NCBI GenBank assembly: GCA_020629155.1
Contig: JAHDDW010000017.1
Location: 1-43,304, forward strand
Direction: 5' to 3'
Length of the DNA: 43,304 nt
DNA from: Acidimicrobiales bacterium
GTDB lineage: Bacteria > Actinomycetota > Acidimicrobiia > Acidimicrobiales > SZUA-35
In this document: in pieces, positions 16,138-23,497 of the stretch
Position numbering within the stretch: the first letter of the stretch is position 1
How the letters are laid out: each line of letters begins with the position of its first letter
Made by a program: the position numbers and the translations under genes
Notes under the pieces: generated by a model
The model's input: only the letters and a program-made list of their open reading frames with translations
Databases searched by the model: none
Told to the model about the DNA's origin: nothing

Positions 16138-16881
16138 CTATTCGTCTGTCTTGACGTGCTCAATGGGTTGATCTTCTGAATGCTGTCTCCAGTCTGGCCA
16201 CGTCCGTCTTTTATTCCTATCAAGTTTTGCGCGAAGTGCTTGAGCGATTTCCAACGGTGACGCACCGGATCGCCATGCACCGTCGAGTGATAGAAGTATC
16301 ACATCAACCCACTCATGAACTTTGTCAGCCTCTAACGACTCGCGTATCTCTTCGAGTTCTTTGCGAATGTGATTACACACGCCGACTTCTCTTGTTCCTG
16401 GCCCGAAGGTTTGTTCACTAAATACAGTTTGTTCAGTGATGAAATTGATGAGATCAAAACCATAGTCGTGTTGTAGAAAGTCTGGAATCAACCGTGTCAT
16501 CTCAATGTAGCGTTGTATAGTGAACATCGCTTCACTAATGTCGGTGTCTCTCGTCTTTCCGGCGGTACGTCCACCACTGACAATGAGTTTTTTAATTGCG
16601 TGTTGGATTGCACCGCTATGGTCGGGCACTTCCCACAATGCACACACTTGATAGATGTCTAAAAAACGTAAGTGTCGAATGTCTTTGTAGTAATGCGGGT
16701 ATCGACGCACTAGTTCTTCCATCCGCTCATCGTCATCGTCTTTTGCCTCCCAGTCTGCAACGTAGGCTCTTGCAGCCGTCATTGCTTTCTTTCTTCGACG
16801 TTGCAATTCTTGTTGCTTGTTTGGATCATTGGACTCGTTGAAAGCGCTTCGGTCTAACGCTCTTGCTATGTTTGTAATCAT
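16138..16881 (-). CDS. DUF3310-like plus DUF550 (MazG-like dATP/dGTP pyrophosphohydrolase) fusion
   Basis: 247 residues with AGGAAAC before the ATG. The middle part (about 65-130) has LRFLDIYQVCALWEV, IQHAIKKLIVSGG and DISEAMFTIQRYI, the layout of DUF3310 phage proteins. The C-terminal part (about 145-235) is a DUF550 domain: SEQTFGPG, VCNHIRKELEEI, EWVDVILLSLDGAWRSG and RTWPDWR, with the E-x-x-E and E-x-x-D ligands intact. DUF550 enzymes are MazG-like diphosphohydrolases acting on dATP or dGTP. A phage would use this to shift nucleotide pools. The two domains are often separate genes, so this is a natural fusion. Confidence 0.82.
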   Translation of the reverse strand: MITNIARALDRSAFNESNDPNKQQELQRRRKKAMTAARAYVADWEAKDDDDERMEELVRRYPHYYKDIRHLRFLDIYQVCALWEVPDHSGAIQHAIKKLIVSGGRTAGKTRDTDISEAMFTIQRYIEMTRLIPDFLQHDYGFDLINFITEQTVFSEQTFGPGTREVGVCNHIRKELEEIRESLEADKVHEWVDVILLSLDGAWRSGASPLEIAQALRAKLDRNKRRTWPDWRQHSEDQPIEHVKTDE

Positions 16882-16942
16882 TTAAAAGTTTCCTATTAAG
16901 TTGTTGGTCGGGTTACTGGTCTATCTGTGTGTTTATCGTGAA

Positions 16943-17248
16943 TTAGAAGTAATGAATGTGTCTGACTTGAGCGCGCAACAATTCCTCTCGTCGTTTCTTA
17001 TCGGGTGTCGCCGGTATACGATCCATAGCATCCTGTAAAAACGTTAACGCTGAATCTGCACCTCTGTCATACGGTGATGTTTCCCCGTAAATTTGTATTT
17101 CAATATCGGCCAGCGTTAAACATTCAATAAAGAACGCGGACATCGCCCACCCGAAACCGGTTTGATATTGTTCTCGGTCTCGCCGTTGTTGTTGCCGGTC
17201 TTTGTCGCGTGCTCGGATTGCTTTAAAGCGTCGGTAGTACGCGATCAC
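16943..17248 (-). CDS. Hypothetical protein, 101 residues
   Basis: Starts with GTG at 17248, overlapping the stop of the methyltransferase-like gene as GTGA, so it is translated by coupling. The N-terminal 30 residues are strongly basic (KAIRARDKDRQQQRRDRE). The rest is helical, with GFGWAMSAFFIECLTLADIEI (about 32-52) and an aspartate-rich turn. Basic head plus helical body suggests nucleic-acid contact, but no family is recognised. Confidence 0.7.
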   Translation of the reverse strand: MIAYYRRFKAIRARDKDRQQQRRDREQYQTGFGWAMSAFFIECLTLADIEIQIYGETSPYDRGADSALTFLQDAMDRIPATPDKKRREELLRAQVRHIHYF

Positions 17249-19008
17249 GCAACCATCTCCAGCTCATGACCAACAACGTGCGAACCCCATTGCTGTGCCA
17301 CCGCATCGCCGATACCCTTGAACGTTTGGCTTCGGATGTTATGACGCTCGGGGCCAGGTGGTGCGTTATGGATCATTGACCATGCTTTATGTTCGGGAGT
17401 GCCCTTCTTCGGTGGTGTTAGTTTGTCGGTCGGTACAAGTTTCGGAAGGTTGACGGTATGAAAGCCGGTCGCTTTAAAAGCCGGATCGCCGAACCACCAC
17501 GGTTGCACGTACTGCGCTGGTTTAAAGTTAACTATCCTTTCCTTCGCGTACTTGTGAAGTATTGGATTCTCAACCGCTCGGTGTGGGATAGGTGCGTTCC
17601 ATAGCTTCGAGAAAAACGCTGCACCCTTGTCGAGTTGATCCCACATAAACGCAAGGCGACCATCTTCGTCCAACGTGTCATACATTGCGACTTCGTCGGC
17701 GCTATAGTCATCGGGGTCCAACTTAGTCGGCGCAACTTTAAGCCAACGCACGCCGCTATTGCATAGTCGCGTACAATTGTGGACAACAACGCCGTTGGCT
17801 GTATAAGTTTCATCCTCTTCAACTGACAAGTTATAAACTGTGACCATCTCAGACGTGTCTGTTATCGAACTTTTAACTTTTCCCCACGCGTAGTTGCCGT
17901 CAATGTAATTGACACGCCTGTCACAGTCGGTTTTTATTTCTATCGTATACGAGTCTGACGTGCTTACTGTCCGCCCTTCGATAACCGTATCACCTCGCGA
18001 TTGATTCATACGGATAGACGGGCATGTTTCATACACTCGTTGGAATAGCACGCTCAAACCTAACACCAACTGTTTCGATATGGTCGATGCTGATATTCTT
18101 TTATCGGTGACATAACCATCACCACTCAAATACCCGTCGAGAAATACAGCCGCTTGCTTCTTAGTTAAAGACAAAACCCAAGCTGGTAATATTTTATTTG
18201 CCGCCCCCTTACCAAACTGTTCAAACTTACTAGCAAACTCGGATTTGTAAAACGTTATGCGATGCACCGACTCACCGTGAGGCAATACATAAGGATTAAA
18301 CGACTCTAAACGTTGCACACAATCCTTGAGCTTGTCATTGCCGATTGACAAAATCATACATTCGTACTTCCCATTAGTGTATCGGCTAGGACGTAAATGA
18401 CCGTCAGCCACATATCTACCGGCTAACCATAGAAAATCATCAGATACATTAATGTTATGTGCTTCGGGCAATACCGAACCTGTAAAATGTTTTGCTGTCA
18501 GCTTGCCTGCATTCACGAAATCAGCCGGACCATCACGCTGCTCAAGCGTACGATTGTTGTTCGCGTACGGTGCGCGTAGTCTGGAGTAATACGGATGTTC
18601 AGGAGTGGTTATTGTTGGTAGACTATTACTTGATTTGACCACCGTTGTCTTTTTTGTTTTTTTGCTCATTACTTCGGTTACAGAACGCCACCTACCTTTA
18701 TGTGTTAGAACTTTGTCCCCCACCTGGATGTCACTAATCTGCATGTATCCGTGTTCAGTTAATACCATTGTGTCACCGACAAAACACGGAGGATGAAACA
18801 CCGCCAACACATCCCAGTCATCATCCAGAACTTCGTTGATGTCGCATTGAAAGTGCCGGTTGCTACGCTCGGCATCGGGTTGGATGTCGCACGAGTAAGC
18901 ATCAAAGCCAAGTGCCTCGAATGATTTGCGAACAACGCCGGAGCGCTCGCAACCAATAAGCACGCGGACATCTTCAGGGTTGCGCAGTGTGGGGTTGATA
19001 ATGTTCAT
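17245..19008 (-). CDS. C5-methyltransferase-like phage protein interrupted by an intein
   Basis: The start at 19008 is set by GGAG in the conserved ribosome block; a longer frame to 19104 lacks one. The precursor is 587 residues. Residues 1-74 and 412-587 form a 250-residue mature protein: a SAM-binding-like start (VRVLIGCERSGVVRKSF), then HPP joined to CTRLCNSGVRW, which forms the PC motif IV of cytosine-5 methyltransferase-like phage proteins. C-terminal AVENPI, YVQPWWFGDP and FKGIGDAVAQQWG also match that group. The intein sits directly before the putative catalytic cysteine. True methylation activity is unproven for this family, but modification against restriction is the obvious role. 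The stop overlaps the next gene. Confidence 0.85.
   Translation of the reverse strand: MNIINPTLRNPEDVRVLIGCERSGVVRKSFEALGFDAYSCDIQPDAERSNRHFQCDINEVLDDDWDVLAVFHPPCFVGDTMVLTEHGYMQISDIQVGDKVLTHKGRWRSVTEVMSKKTKKTTVVKSSNSLPTITTPEHPYYSRLRAPYANNNRTLEQRDGPADFVNAGKLTAKHFTGSVLPEAHNINVSDDFLWLAGRYVADGHLRPSRYTNGKYECMILSIGNDKLKDCVQRLESFNPYVLPHGESVHRITFYKSEFASKFEQFGKGAANKILPAWVLSLTKKQAAVFLDGYLSGDGYVTDKRISASTISKQLVLGLSVLFQRVYETCPSIRMNQSRGDTVIEGRTVSTSDSYTIEIKTDCDRRVNYIDGNYAWGKVKSSITDTSEMVTVYNLSVEEDETYTANGVVVHNCTRLCNSGVRWLKVAPTKLDPDDYSADEVAMYDTLDEDGRLAFMWDQLDKGAAFFSKLWNAPIPHRAVENPILHKYAKERIVNFKPAQYVQPWWFGDPAFKATGFHTVNLPKLVPTDKLTPPKKGTPEHKAWSMIHNAPPGPERHNIRSQTFKGIGDAVAQQWGSHVVGHELEMVA
17776..18786 (-). mobile_element. 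Intein with LAGLIDADG homing endonuclease in methyltransferase-like gene
   Basis: 337 codons in frame inside the host gene. The N-terminal splice block begins Cys1 (CFVGDTMVLTEHGYMQISD), block B has TPEH (T-x-x-H), and the C-terminal blocks read VTVYNLSVEEDETYTANG and end VVVHN, followed by extein Cys. All residues for class 1 splicing are present. Between them lie two LAGLIDADG-type motifs, LAGRYVADGHL and LDGYLSGDGYV, each with its aspartate. The homing endonuclease therefore looks intact and monomeric. Insertion at the catalytic-cysteine motif of the host is typical of inteins choosing conserved sites. Confidence 0.93.
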
Positions 19009-19020
19009 GTAGTGAACTCC
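19002..19020 (-). promoter_or_regulatory. Ribosome site block, copy 1 of a 19-base exact repeat
   Basis: Read leftward: GGAGTTCACTACATGAACA, including the Shine-Dalgarno GGAG and the ATG of the methyltransferase-like gene. An identical 19-mer precedes the clamp gene at 19717-19735. It fixes both starts and shows duplication or selection of the initiation region. Confidence 0.85.
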
Positions 19021-19060
19021 TAGTATTAGAATGGTTGGATTGTTTAGGTCACTATCACCG

Positions 19061-19723
19061 TTAGGTGATAGTGCCTTGCATGTCTCTACCTTTAAGGCTC
19101 GCACTGTTCTTGTCGTTCATCGGCATAATGATTGCGAGAGTGCCAGCAGGCCAGTGGGCATCCAACGGTGTACACGTGACAGCTTCGTGCGACTCGCCTA
19201 TGTGCATCGTCATACCGCCTTTAAAAATGGTCAGACGGGCGAGAAACGCGGGGTTGAGCGCAACGGTTGACGGTTCAATCGGTAGCGGTTTGTTTGAGTT
19301 CCTGCCGAGCTTCGGAAGTGTCTCGTGACGGGTTGCCGGTATCACTCGCGTATAGTCGGGATATCGTCCGTCGATGGTGCTAGCCTCGAATAATTTCGTG
19401 CCTCGGTTGCCCATACAACGAACCACTGTCGCGCCTTGGTAATCGTCGTCCGTTGCGGTGAAGTCAAACACTACCGTGTTAGCAGATACCGGTATTTTTC
19501 CGTCGATGTTAAGGATTAAATCCTTTGCTAAACCGGATTGCTTTAACTCTTCGGAATAGGTCTTGAATAGGATGCTTCCGTCAGTGGCTACGATGTCACC
19601 GTTGGCGGCTAGTAGTATGCCGTCAAGGTAGTATCGAACATTGTTATTGGCTTGGAAATTTTGTGCGCCACGTATTAGGGCCGCGTCGATGGATATGGTT
19701 TTGACTTTAACGTGTGTGTTCAT
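19061..19723 (-). CDS. Sliding clamp-like protein (DNA polymerase III beta-like), short form
   Basis: 220 residues from the ATG at 19723, chosen because the shared GGAG block precedes it; the frame runs further to 19825 without a ribosome site. Diagnostic segments are VATDGSILFK (like the beta clamp ATDGHRL), STIDGRYPDYTRVIP (domain 2 linker of bacterial beta), TVALNPAFLARL, and TLAIIMPM near the end (like the YVVMPM end of beta). At about 60% of the length of bacterial beta it probably has two rather than three clamp folds. Such clamps give processivity to the polymerase; the family B polymerase at 2838-5174 is the likely partner. Confidence 0.85.
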   Translation of the reverse strand: MNTHVKVKTISIDAALIRGAQNFQANNNVRYYLDGILLAANGDIVATDGSILFKTYSEELKQSGLAKDLILNIDGKIPVSANTVVFDFTATDDDYQGATVVRCMGNRGTKLFEASTIDGRYPDYTRVIPATRHETLPKLGRNSNKPLPIEPSTVALNPAFLARLTIFKGGMTMHIGESHEAVTCTPLDAHWPAGTLAIIMPMNDKNSASLKGRDMQGTIT

Positions 19724-19735
19724 GTAGTGAACTCC
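19717..19735 (-). promoter_or_regulatory. Ribosome site block, copy 2 of the 19-base repeat
   Basis: Identical to 19002-19020 and places GGAG nine bases before the ATG of the clamp gene. Outside the 19 bases the two upstream regions differ. Confidence 0.85.
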
Positions 19736-19831
19736 GAAGTTGTAAATGGATTGATTGCTAAACAGTAAGAGCAGTTTAAAACAGGTAGATCGTTTTTTAT
19801 GCGAAGGACTACCCACTTCGCACATGAATAA

Positions 19832-20323
19832 TTACAATTCGCCGTGTTCAGCGAACGAATGAGACTCACCACTTGCACACATAATGATGTGATCTAGCAC
19901 GCGGATGTCGAACAGCGCTGCACCCTCGCATAGTTTGCGCGTCAATCGGTGGTCGGTCGCTGATGGTTTAGGCTCGCCACTTGGGTGATTGTGCGCGAAG
20001 ATCAACGCCGCGCTATTCTTAGTTAGGGCAGAACGAAACACATCACGCGGATAGACACTTGCACAGTCAATGGTGCCCGTGGAGTGAACCTCGATGTCTA
20101 TCACCTTGTGCCGGTTATTCAAGTGCACAATTAAAAAATGTTCACGGGCAGAATCTAACTGTGCAAACTTTAGTTTGAGTGCTTCACGTGTGGCGTCGGG
20201 TGATTCTAGCGCGTCGGTGTTTATGATCGCGCTTGCGTCTTCCACGCGGTTACGCATGATCAATTCAGCACGTCGTAAAACTTCAATGTCTGTTAGTTTT
20301 GGCATTTTATTATTCTCAGTCAT
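19832..20323 (-). CDS. radC: RadC-like JAB/MPN metalloprotease-fold protein
   Basis: 163 residues covering the RadC C-terminal domain without the helix-hairpin-helix part. The JAMM motif is complete: HNHPSGEPKPSATD (111-124, H111, H113, S121, D124), with the supporting glutamate near residue 61 (REHFLIVHLN). ATG 20323 is the longest start, but ATG at residue 7 (20305) is preceded by GAGAATAATAAA, like its upstream neighbour's start, and may be used. RadC-type genes are common on phages and mobile elements; the biochemical role is unsettled. It follows small unknown genes and precedes the clamp. Confidence 0.9.
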   Translation of the reverse strand: MTENNKMPKLTDIEVLRRAELIMRNRVEDASAIINTDALESPDATREALKLKFAQLDSAREHFLIVHLNNRHKVIDIEVHSTGTIDCASVYPRDVFRSALTKNSAALIFAHNHPSGEPKPSATDHRLTRKLCEGAALFDIRVLDHIIMCASGESHSFAEHGEL

Positions 20324-20324
20324 A

Positions 20325-20356
20325 GCCGGATCACATCCCTTTTCAAGTGATCCGGC
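20325..20356. repeat. Perfect 10-bp inverted repeat over the RadC leader
   Basis: GCCGGATCAC (20325-20334) and GTGATCCGGC (20347-20356) with a 12-base loop. On the transcript the loop shows AAAAGGGA, a possible ribosome site, and the stem ends just before ATG 20323. No U-run follows. It may be an operator or a translational control hairpin. Confidence 0.8.
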
Positions 20357-20376
20357 GTGAATTGGTTTGCGCGGTC

Positions 20377-20625
20377 TTATTCGCTTGTTGTTTGTTCTGG
20401 TTGCGGGTTCATTGGTTGAAATTCGTTCCTGACCGGTGCTATAGGCTCGCCCCAGTCAGCCGATATCGTGTGCAAATACGTGCCGTCCATCTCGGTGCAA
20501 CATAGCGTGATGTCTTTGCCGTTGTGGTTGATCTTGTATAGGGGTCGGCTCCAGTCATCTAGGCCAATGAACACGGCTAGCGTGCCGTTGTTAAGTGTCA
20601 AATCGGTGTAATCGTCTACATTCAT
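20377..20625 (-). CDS. Hypothetical protein, 82 residues
   Basis: The frame extends upstream to 20835 but the ATG at 20625 has GAGAAG nearby and starts a natural-looking protein (MNVDDYTDLTLNNGTLAVFI). The upstream extension is the shadow of the preceding gene. The product is a small beta-rich domain with two adjacent cysteines (ITLCCTEMDG) and a tail with prolines and glutamines. Family unknown. Confidence 0.68.
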   Translation of the reverse strand: MNVDDYTDLTLNNGTLAVFIGLDDWSRPLYKINHNGKDITLCCTEMDGTYLHTISADWGEPIAPVRNEFQPMNPQPEQTTSE

Positions 20626-20659
20626 TTTTATTCTTCTCGGTTCCTGGGTATCGTTGGAA

Positions 20660-21058
20660 TTATTGTTTTTCGGCCAGTGCATTAAGCGACTTATAGAAGT
20701 CTTCCTCGCTGCTCTCGGGTTCTGGACCGTTGGCCATGTTCGGTGTGTACACCTGACCGGCTGCGCACAGTAACGCGTAGGTGTCGGAATTTTGCCCGCC
20801 ATGCCATTCGTACGCGTGCCAGTACAGGCCGACAATTACATTGTCTAGGCTTATGGTGTGCTCGCCTATGGTCCACAGTTCGAACAGTTCGGACGTGGTG
20901 CCGTCATCTCGTGCGTACGCGTGAGCGGCGTTACACAGCTCTATTGCTTGGGTCACTATCTCGTCATAAGACAATGACGGGTTTCTATACTCCACGTTGT
21001 CGTGAACGGCGGTGTGTAGGTCGGTGATGTGTTTGAGTTGTTCCGCTGCGGTAGTCAT
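20660..21058 (-). CDS. Hypothetical protein, 132 residues
   Basis: The ATG overlaps the preceding stop as ATGA. The 132-residue product is acidic and helical, with LSYDEIVTQAIELCNAAHAYA (about 28-48) and an acidic C-terminal region PEPESSEEDFYKSLNAL. It has no membrane or signal sequence and no recognised motif. It belongs to a run of small leftward genes that may be host-takeover or regulatory proteins. Confidence 0.7.
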   Translation of the reverse strand: MTTAAEQLKHITDLHTAVHDNVEYRNPSLSYDEIVTQAIELCNAAHAYARDDGTTSELFELWTIGEHTISLDNVIVGLYWHAYEWHGGQNSDTYALLCAAGQVYTPNMANGPEPESSEEDFYKSLNALAEKQ

Positions 21059-21438
21059 ACGGTCACTAACCTCCTAACGGGCTGGTTTTTGTTCTTGTTG
21101 CGTGCGTCATTGACTAACGCAATTAGTGCTAGGGTGTGGGTCTCAATCGCACACTCTCGCGACGTGCCGCACGCGATATTCTCCAGACACTTGTTCGTTG
21201 TGGTGTCGTATAGGTCCACGGCCACGTATCCGTTGCGCCCTTCTGACTCAATCCGGTATCGTATGCCGTGCTCTGACAATAGCGTGTTGATGTCTTCGCA
21301 ATAGTCGCGCAGTGCCTGACGTGTAACGCGTGCGGGTATTCTTGGTGTGACCTTAGTTAGTAAATGAACCATAGTAGTATTATTATTGTTGGATTGTTCA
21401 AAACATAGCCGCCCATAGTCGGCGGCTATCGTGTGCAT
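21055..21438 (-). CDS. Hypothetical protein, 127 residues
   Basis: ATG 21438 lies four bases after the upstream TAA; an internal ATG at residue 23 (21372) is possible, since residues 13-22 are a low-complexity SNNNNTT stretch. The body has an alpha/beta look (YRIESEGRNGYVAVDLYD, then CAIETHTLALIALV), with paired cysteines. The stop overlaps the next start. No family recognised. Confidence 0.68.
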   Translation of the reverse strand: MHTIAADYGRLCFEQSNNNNTTMVHLLTKVTPRIPARVTRQALRDYCEDINTLLSEHGIRYRIESEGRNGYVAVDLYDTTTNKCLENIACGTSRECAIETHTLALIALVNDARNKNKNQPVRRLVTV

Positions 21439-21442
21439 TTAC

Positions 21443-21805
21443 TTATGCAATTCGTGTCTGTTTTTCTTCCACCTCCTGACTCTCGTCTATGTTGTAGTGT
21501 GCTCGGACGGCTGCGCGGATCGTGTCGAGTTCTTCCAATGCTTCAGCGTGTAGGGTGTCGATGTTCTTCTGTGTGGCTCGCATGCGTACGCTTTTAACGC
21601 GCTCTAGGTAATCCTGAAACATCATGAATTGCTTAACTTCAAATTTTTTGCCGTTAGTCTCTTCAACTTTTATGAATACGAGTTGCGCGGTGGTAGTAAC
21701 TACACCTGACGCTCCACTGGTTGAAACGGTCAGTGTTGCTTGTCCGCCGTCATCGTTGTTAGGGATCGCGGGGAATAGTTCGCGCCATTCTTTAGTCTGT
21801 GCCAT
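21443..21805 (-). CDS. Hypothetical protein, 120 residues
   Basis: GGAG lies about 11 bases before the ATG. The N-terminal half is beta-rich (ATLTVSTSGASGVVTTTAQL); the C-terminal half is a long amphipathic helix from about residue 62 to 115 (YLERVKSVRMRATQKN, EALEELDTIRAAVRAHY). Such a head-plus-coil layout suits an oligomerising small protein. Function unknown. A 78-base gap upstream contains a weak copy of the TTAAARTSDGTAGW element at 21853-21866. Confidence 0.68.
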   Translation of the reverse strand: MAQTKEWRELFPAIPNNDDGGQATLTVSTSGASGVVTTTAQLVFIKVEETNGKKFEVKQFMMFQDYLERVKSVRMRATQKNIDTLHAEALEELDTIRAAVRAHYNIDESQEVEEKQTRIA

Positions 21806-21883
21806 GCTTGTATTACTCCAGTTGCGTGCTTTGTTGTTAGTGTGTACGTATATTAAAATGAGTATGATGTGTAGGTCTGTTAA

Positions 21884-22429
21884 TCAGCCCGCATATTGTG
21901 CTGTTACTTTCGGCACGTCGTACCCGTTCGATAGTCTGGCGGCTACGAGTAGGGCATCGTTTAATGACTCGGCAACATATAGAACACCGCTCACCGATCC
22001 CTTAACAATCACTATTGCGTCGGCTACGGGCACGGCGTTCGTGCGTCGCAGACTTTCAACGGTGAACCCACTGCGGAAGGTTGCCAGTGTTGACCGGTGG
22101 CGGAAGTTCACATAGTCGCGTTGTATCCGCCCCACTTCTGGCATCGGGTGTGTAAGTGTGCGCAGTGTTGCGTCAGTGGTGAATTTTAAATAGGCGGCTA
22201 TAACCTGCTCGACGTTGTCGTACATCGATACGTCAATAATTAACGTTTCTTTCGATGGTATGGCTGTAATTTCTATGCCGCTGTCGCTGGTGTAAATCGG
22301 GTATAAGTCGATGTGTGCAACCGGCTCGCGCTCATCGTTAACTATCAACTGTGTGTCTGTGTCGTAGAGATAGGACTCGCCGTTAACGCGTACCATTGCG
22401 GGGTCTGTCAGGAATGATTGCTTGTCCAT
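21884..22429 (-). CDS. Hypothetical protein, 181 residues
   Basis: The longer frame to 22492 reads back into the upstream gene; ATG 22429, four bases after that gene's TAG, is the better start. The protein has repeated strand-like segments (TQLIVNDEREPVAHIDLYPIY, ETLIIDVSMYD) and a C-terminal helical part (VLYVAESLNDALLVAARLSNG). No motif recognised. It is part of a coupled three-gene cluster with the 83- and 96-residue genes. Confidence 0.7.
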   Translation of the reverse strand: MDKQSFLTDPAMVRVNGESYLYDTDTQLIVNDEREPVAHIDLYPIYTSDSGIEITAIPSKETLIIDVSMYDNVEQVIAAYLKFTTDATLRTLTHPMPEVGRIQRDYVNFRHRSTLATFRSGFTVESLRRTNAVPVADAIVIVKGSVSGVLYVAESLNDALLVAARLSNGYDVPKVTAQYAG

Positions 22430-22433
22430 TGTT

Positions 22434-22685
22434 CTAATGTCCGTATAAGGCGACATAGAGAACCCACTTGATCCGGTTCTCGTCGGTGTCAATGTTGCGG
22501 GTGTGGGTCAGCTCTAAATGCTCGCCGTCTGAGTTGTAGGCGTGAAGATATTCGGTGTCGGTGTCTAGTTCTAGTCTCGCCACGATGTCATCGTCTATCG
22601 TCTGGTGAATGTTGCCGGTGTCCCCGTCATAACGGTACTCGTGCCCTTCATAGGTCAATGTCTGGTCTGTACTCGCGTTGTCCAT
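22434..22685 (-). CDS. Hypothetical protein, 83 residues
   Basis: Its ATG shares one base with the upstream TAA (TAATG). The product is acidic and threonine-rich with several YEGHEYRYD-like strand segments (about 12-20) and a hydrophobic end (KWVLYVALYGH). It is probably a small beta-structured protein. Family unknown. Confidence 0.68.
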   Translation of the reverse strand: MDNASTDQTLTYEGHEYRYDGDTGNIHQTIDDDIVARLELDTDTEYLHAYNSDGEHLELTHTRNIDTDENRIKWVLYVALYGH

Positions 22686-22975
22686 TACTCGCTAACCTCC
22701 TTGTATAACTCGCTATAGTCGAGACCGTAGTCAGTCGCTTGTTGCTTCGCTTGTTTAAATTGACCGTTAACAATCGACTGTCTGACAATGTTGTCGTGTC
22801 GGTAGTCTTCGAAGTCTTCCTCCGTTGCATTGTTGTTTGATCTATCGAACGCGAACCCGTCAACGTCATGCGTGTCGTGCTGGTCTGAATGCTTGTCGAG
22901 TGCATCGTTGTAACGGTCTACGCGTCCCTGTTCAGCTAGTGATAGTGTGCGTTCGGTGGTGTTGGCGGTGGTCAT
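22685..22975 (-). CDS. Hypothetical protein, 96 residues
   Basis: A hydrophilic protein. Its first half is rich in aspartate, histidine and asparagine (DKHSDQHDTHDVDG); its second half reads DNIVRQSIVNGQFKQAKQQA and YGLDYSELYKEV, a helix pair of the kind seen in small phage proteins. It heads the leftward cluster 22.98-21.88 kb; a TATAAT box lies 36-41 bases upstream of the ATG. No family assigned. Confidence 0.7.
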   Translation of the reverse strand: MTTANTTERTLSLAEQGRVDRYNDALDKHSDQHDTHDVDGFAFDRSNNNATEEDFEDYRHDNIVRQSIVNGQFKQAKQQATDYGLDYSELYKEVSE

Positions 22976-23010
22976 GGTCGGCGGTCGGTCCCTGTTAGTG
23001 TATGGCCTGA

Positions 23011-23016
23011 ATTATA
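23011..23016 (-). promoter_or_regulatory. Candidate leftward promoter -10 box
   Basis: Read leftward, the bases are TATAAT, a perfect sigma-70 -10 hexamer, 36 bases before the ATG of the 96-residue gene. The hexamer 17 bases further upstream (ACAGTT) is a poor -35. It is likely the promoter of the leftward accessory operon or its main internal promoter. Confidence 0.4.
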
Positions 23017-23066
23017 CGGGTGTGCTGAAATTAAACTGTGTTGTATGTCGTGTGCTTGTTTTAAAG

Positions 23067-23207
23067 TCAGTAGAGAATAAACGCCGGTGCCAGTAGTAGG
23101 GCGGTGGCTGTAATCGCAGTAATGAAGACAATAATTAGTGCACCGGTGTGTAGGTCGGTGATGTCTGCGGTGGTGTCTGTCGTCTTAGTGTTGGTCTGGT
23201 CTGGCAT
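23067..23207 (-). CDS. 46-residue single-pass membrane protein
   Basis: ATG 23207 is preceded by AGGAG at ideal spacing. The 46-residue frame begins MPDQTNTKTTDTTADITDLH, then has one hydrophobic helix of about 22 residues (ALIIVFITAITATALLLAPA) and ends at TGA 23067-23069. The strong ribosome site, polar N-terminus and clean transmembrane helix make it a convincing small gene. Its stop overlaps a copy of the TTAAARTSDGTAGW element. Possible roles are regulator of another membrane protein or exclusion factor; not provable here. Confidence 0.78.
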   Translation of the reverse strand: MPDQTNTKTTDTTADITDLHTGALIIVFITAITATALLLAPAFILY

Positions 23208-23451
23208 GCTGTGCTCCTGTCGCGTTGTTAAATGTAACGGCTAACAACATGCCCAAATTAAATCAGGTAGTTCATCGTGTGATGTCGTTGGCAAACCTGG
23301 AAATAGTGTGGAATAGGTCAAAAATACGCGGTCCCTGTAATGGCCTGTATTGAACGTTCGCCACGTGGGTAATGCACTAGGTAGGGGTTAAAATTGAGGG
23401 TGTACAGGCTCTTACAGTTCAGGGGCATTAGTGCGCGGGCGGCGTGTTTTC

Positions 23452-23490
23452 GGGTGTTTTTGGGGGTGTTTGGGGGCGGTGTTTTTGGGG
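23452..23490 (+). repeat. G-tract cluster (possible G-quadruplex)
   Basis: Four G-runs of 3-5 bases (23452-23454, 23462-23466, 23472-23476, 23487-23490) are separated by T-rich loops of 7, 5 and 10 bases. The repeated unit is GGTGTTT. Loop lengths are long for a very stable quadruplex. Confidence 0.5.
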
Positions 23491-23497
23491 TGTTTGT

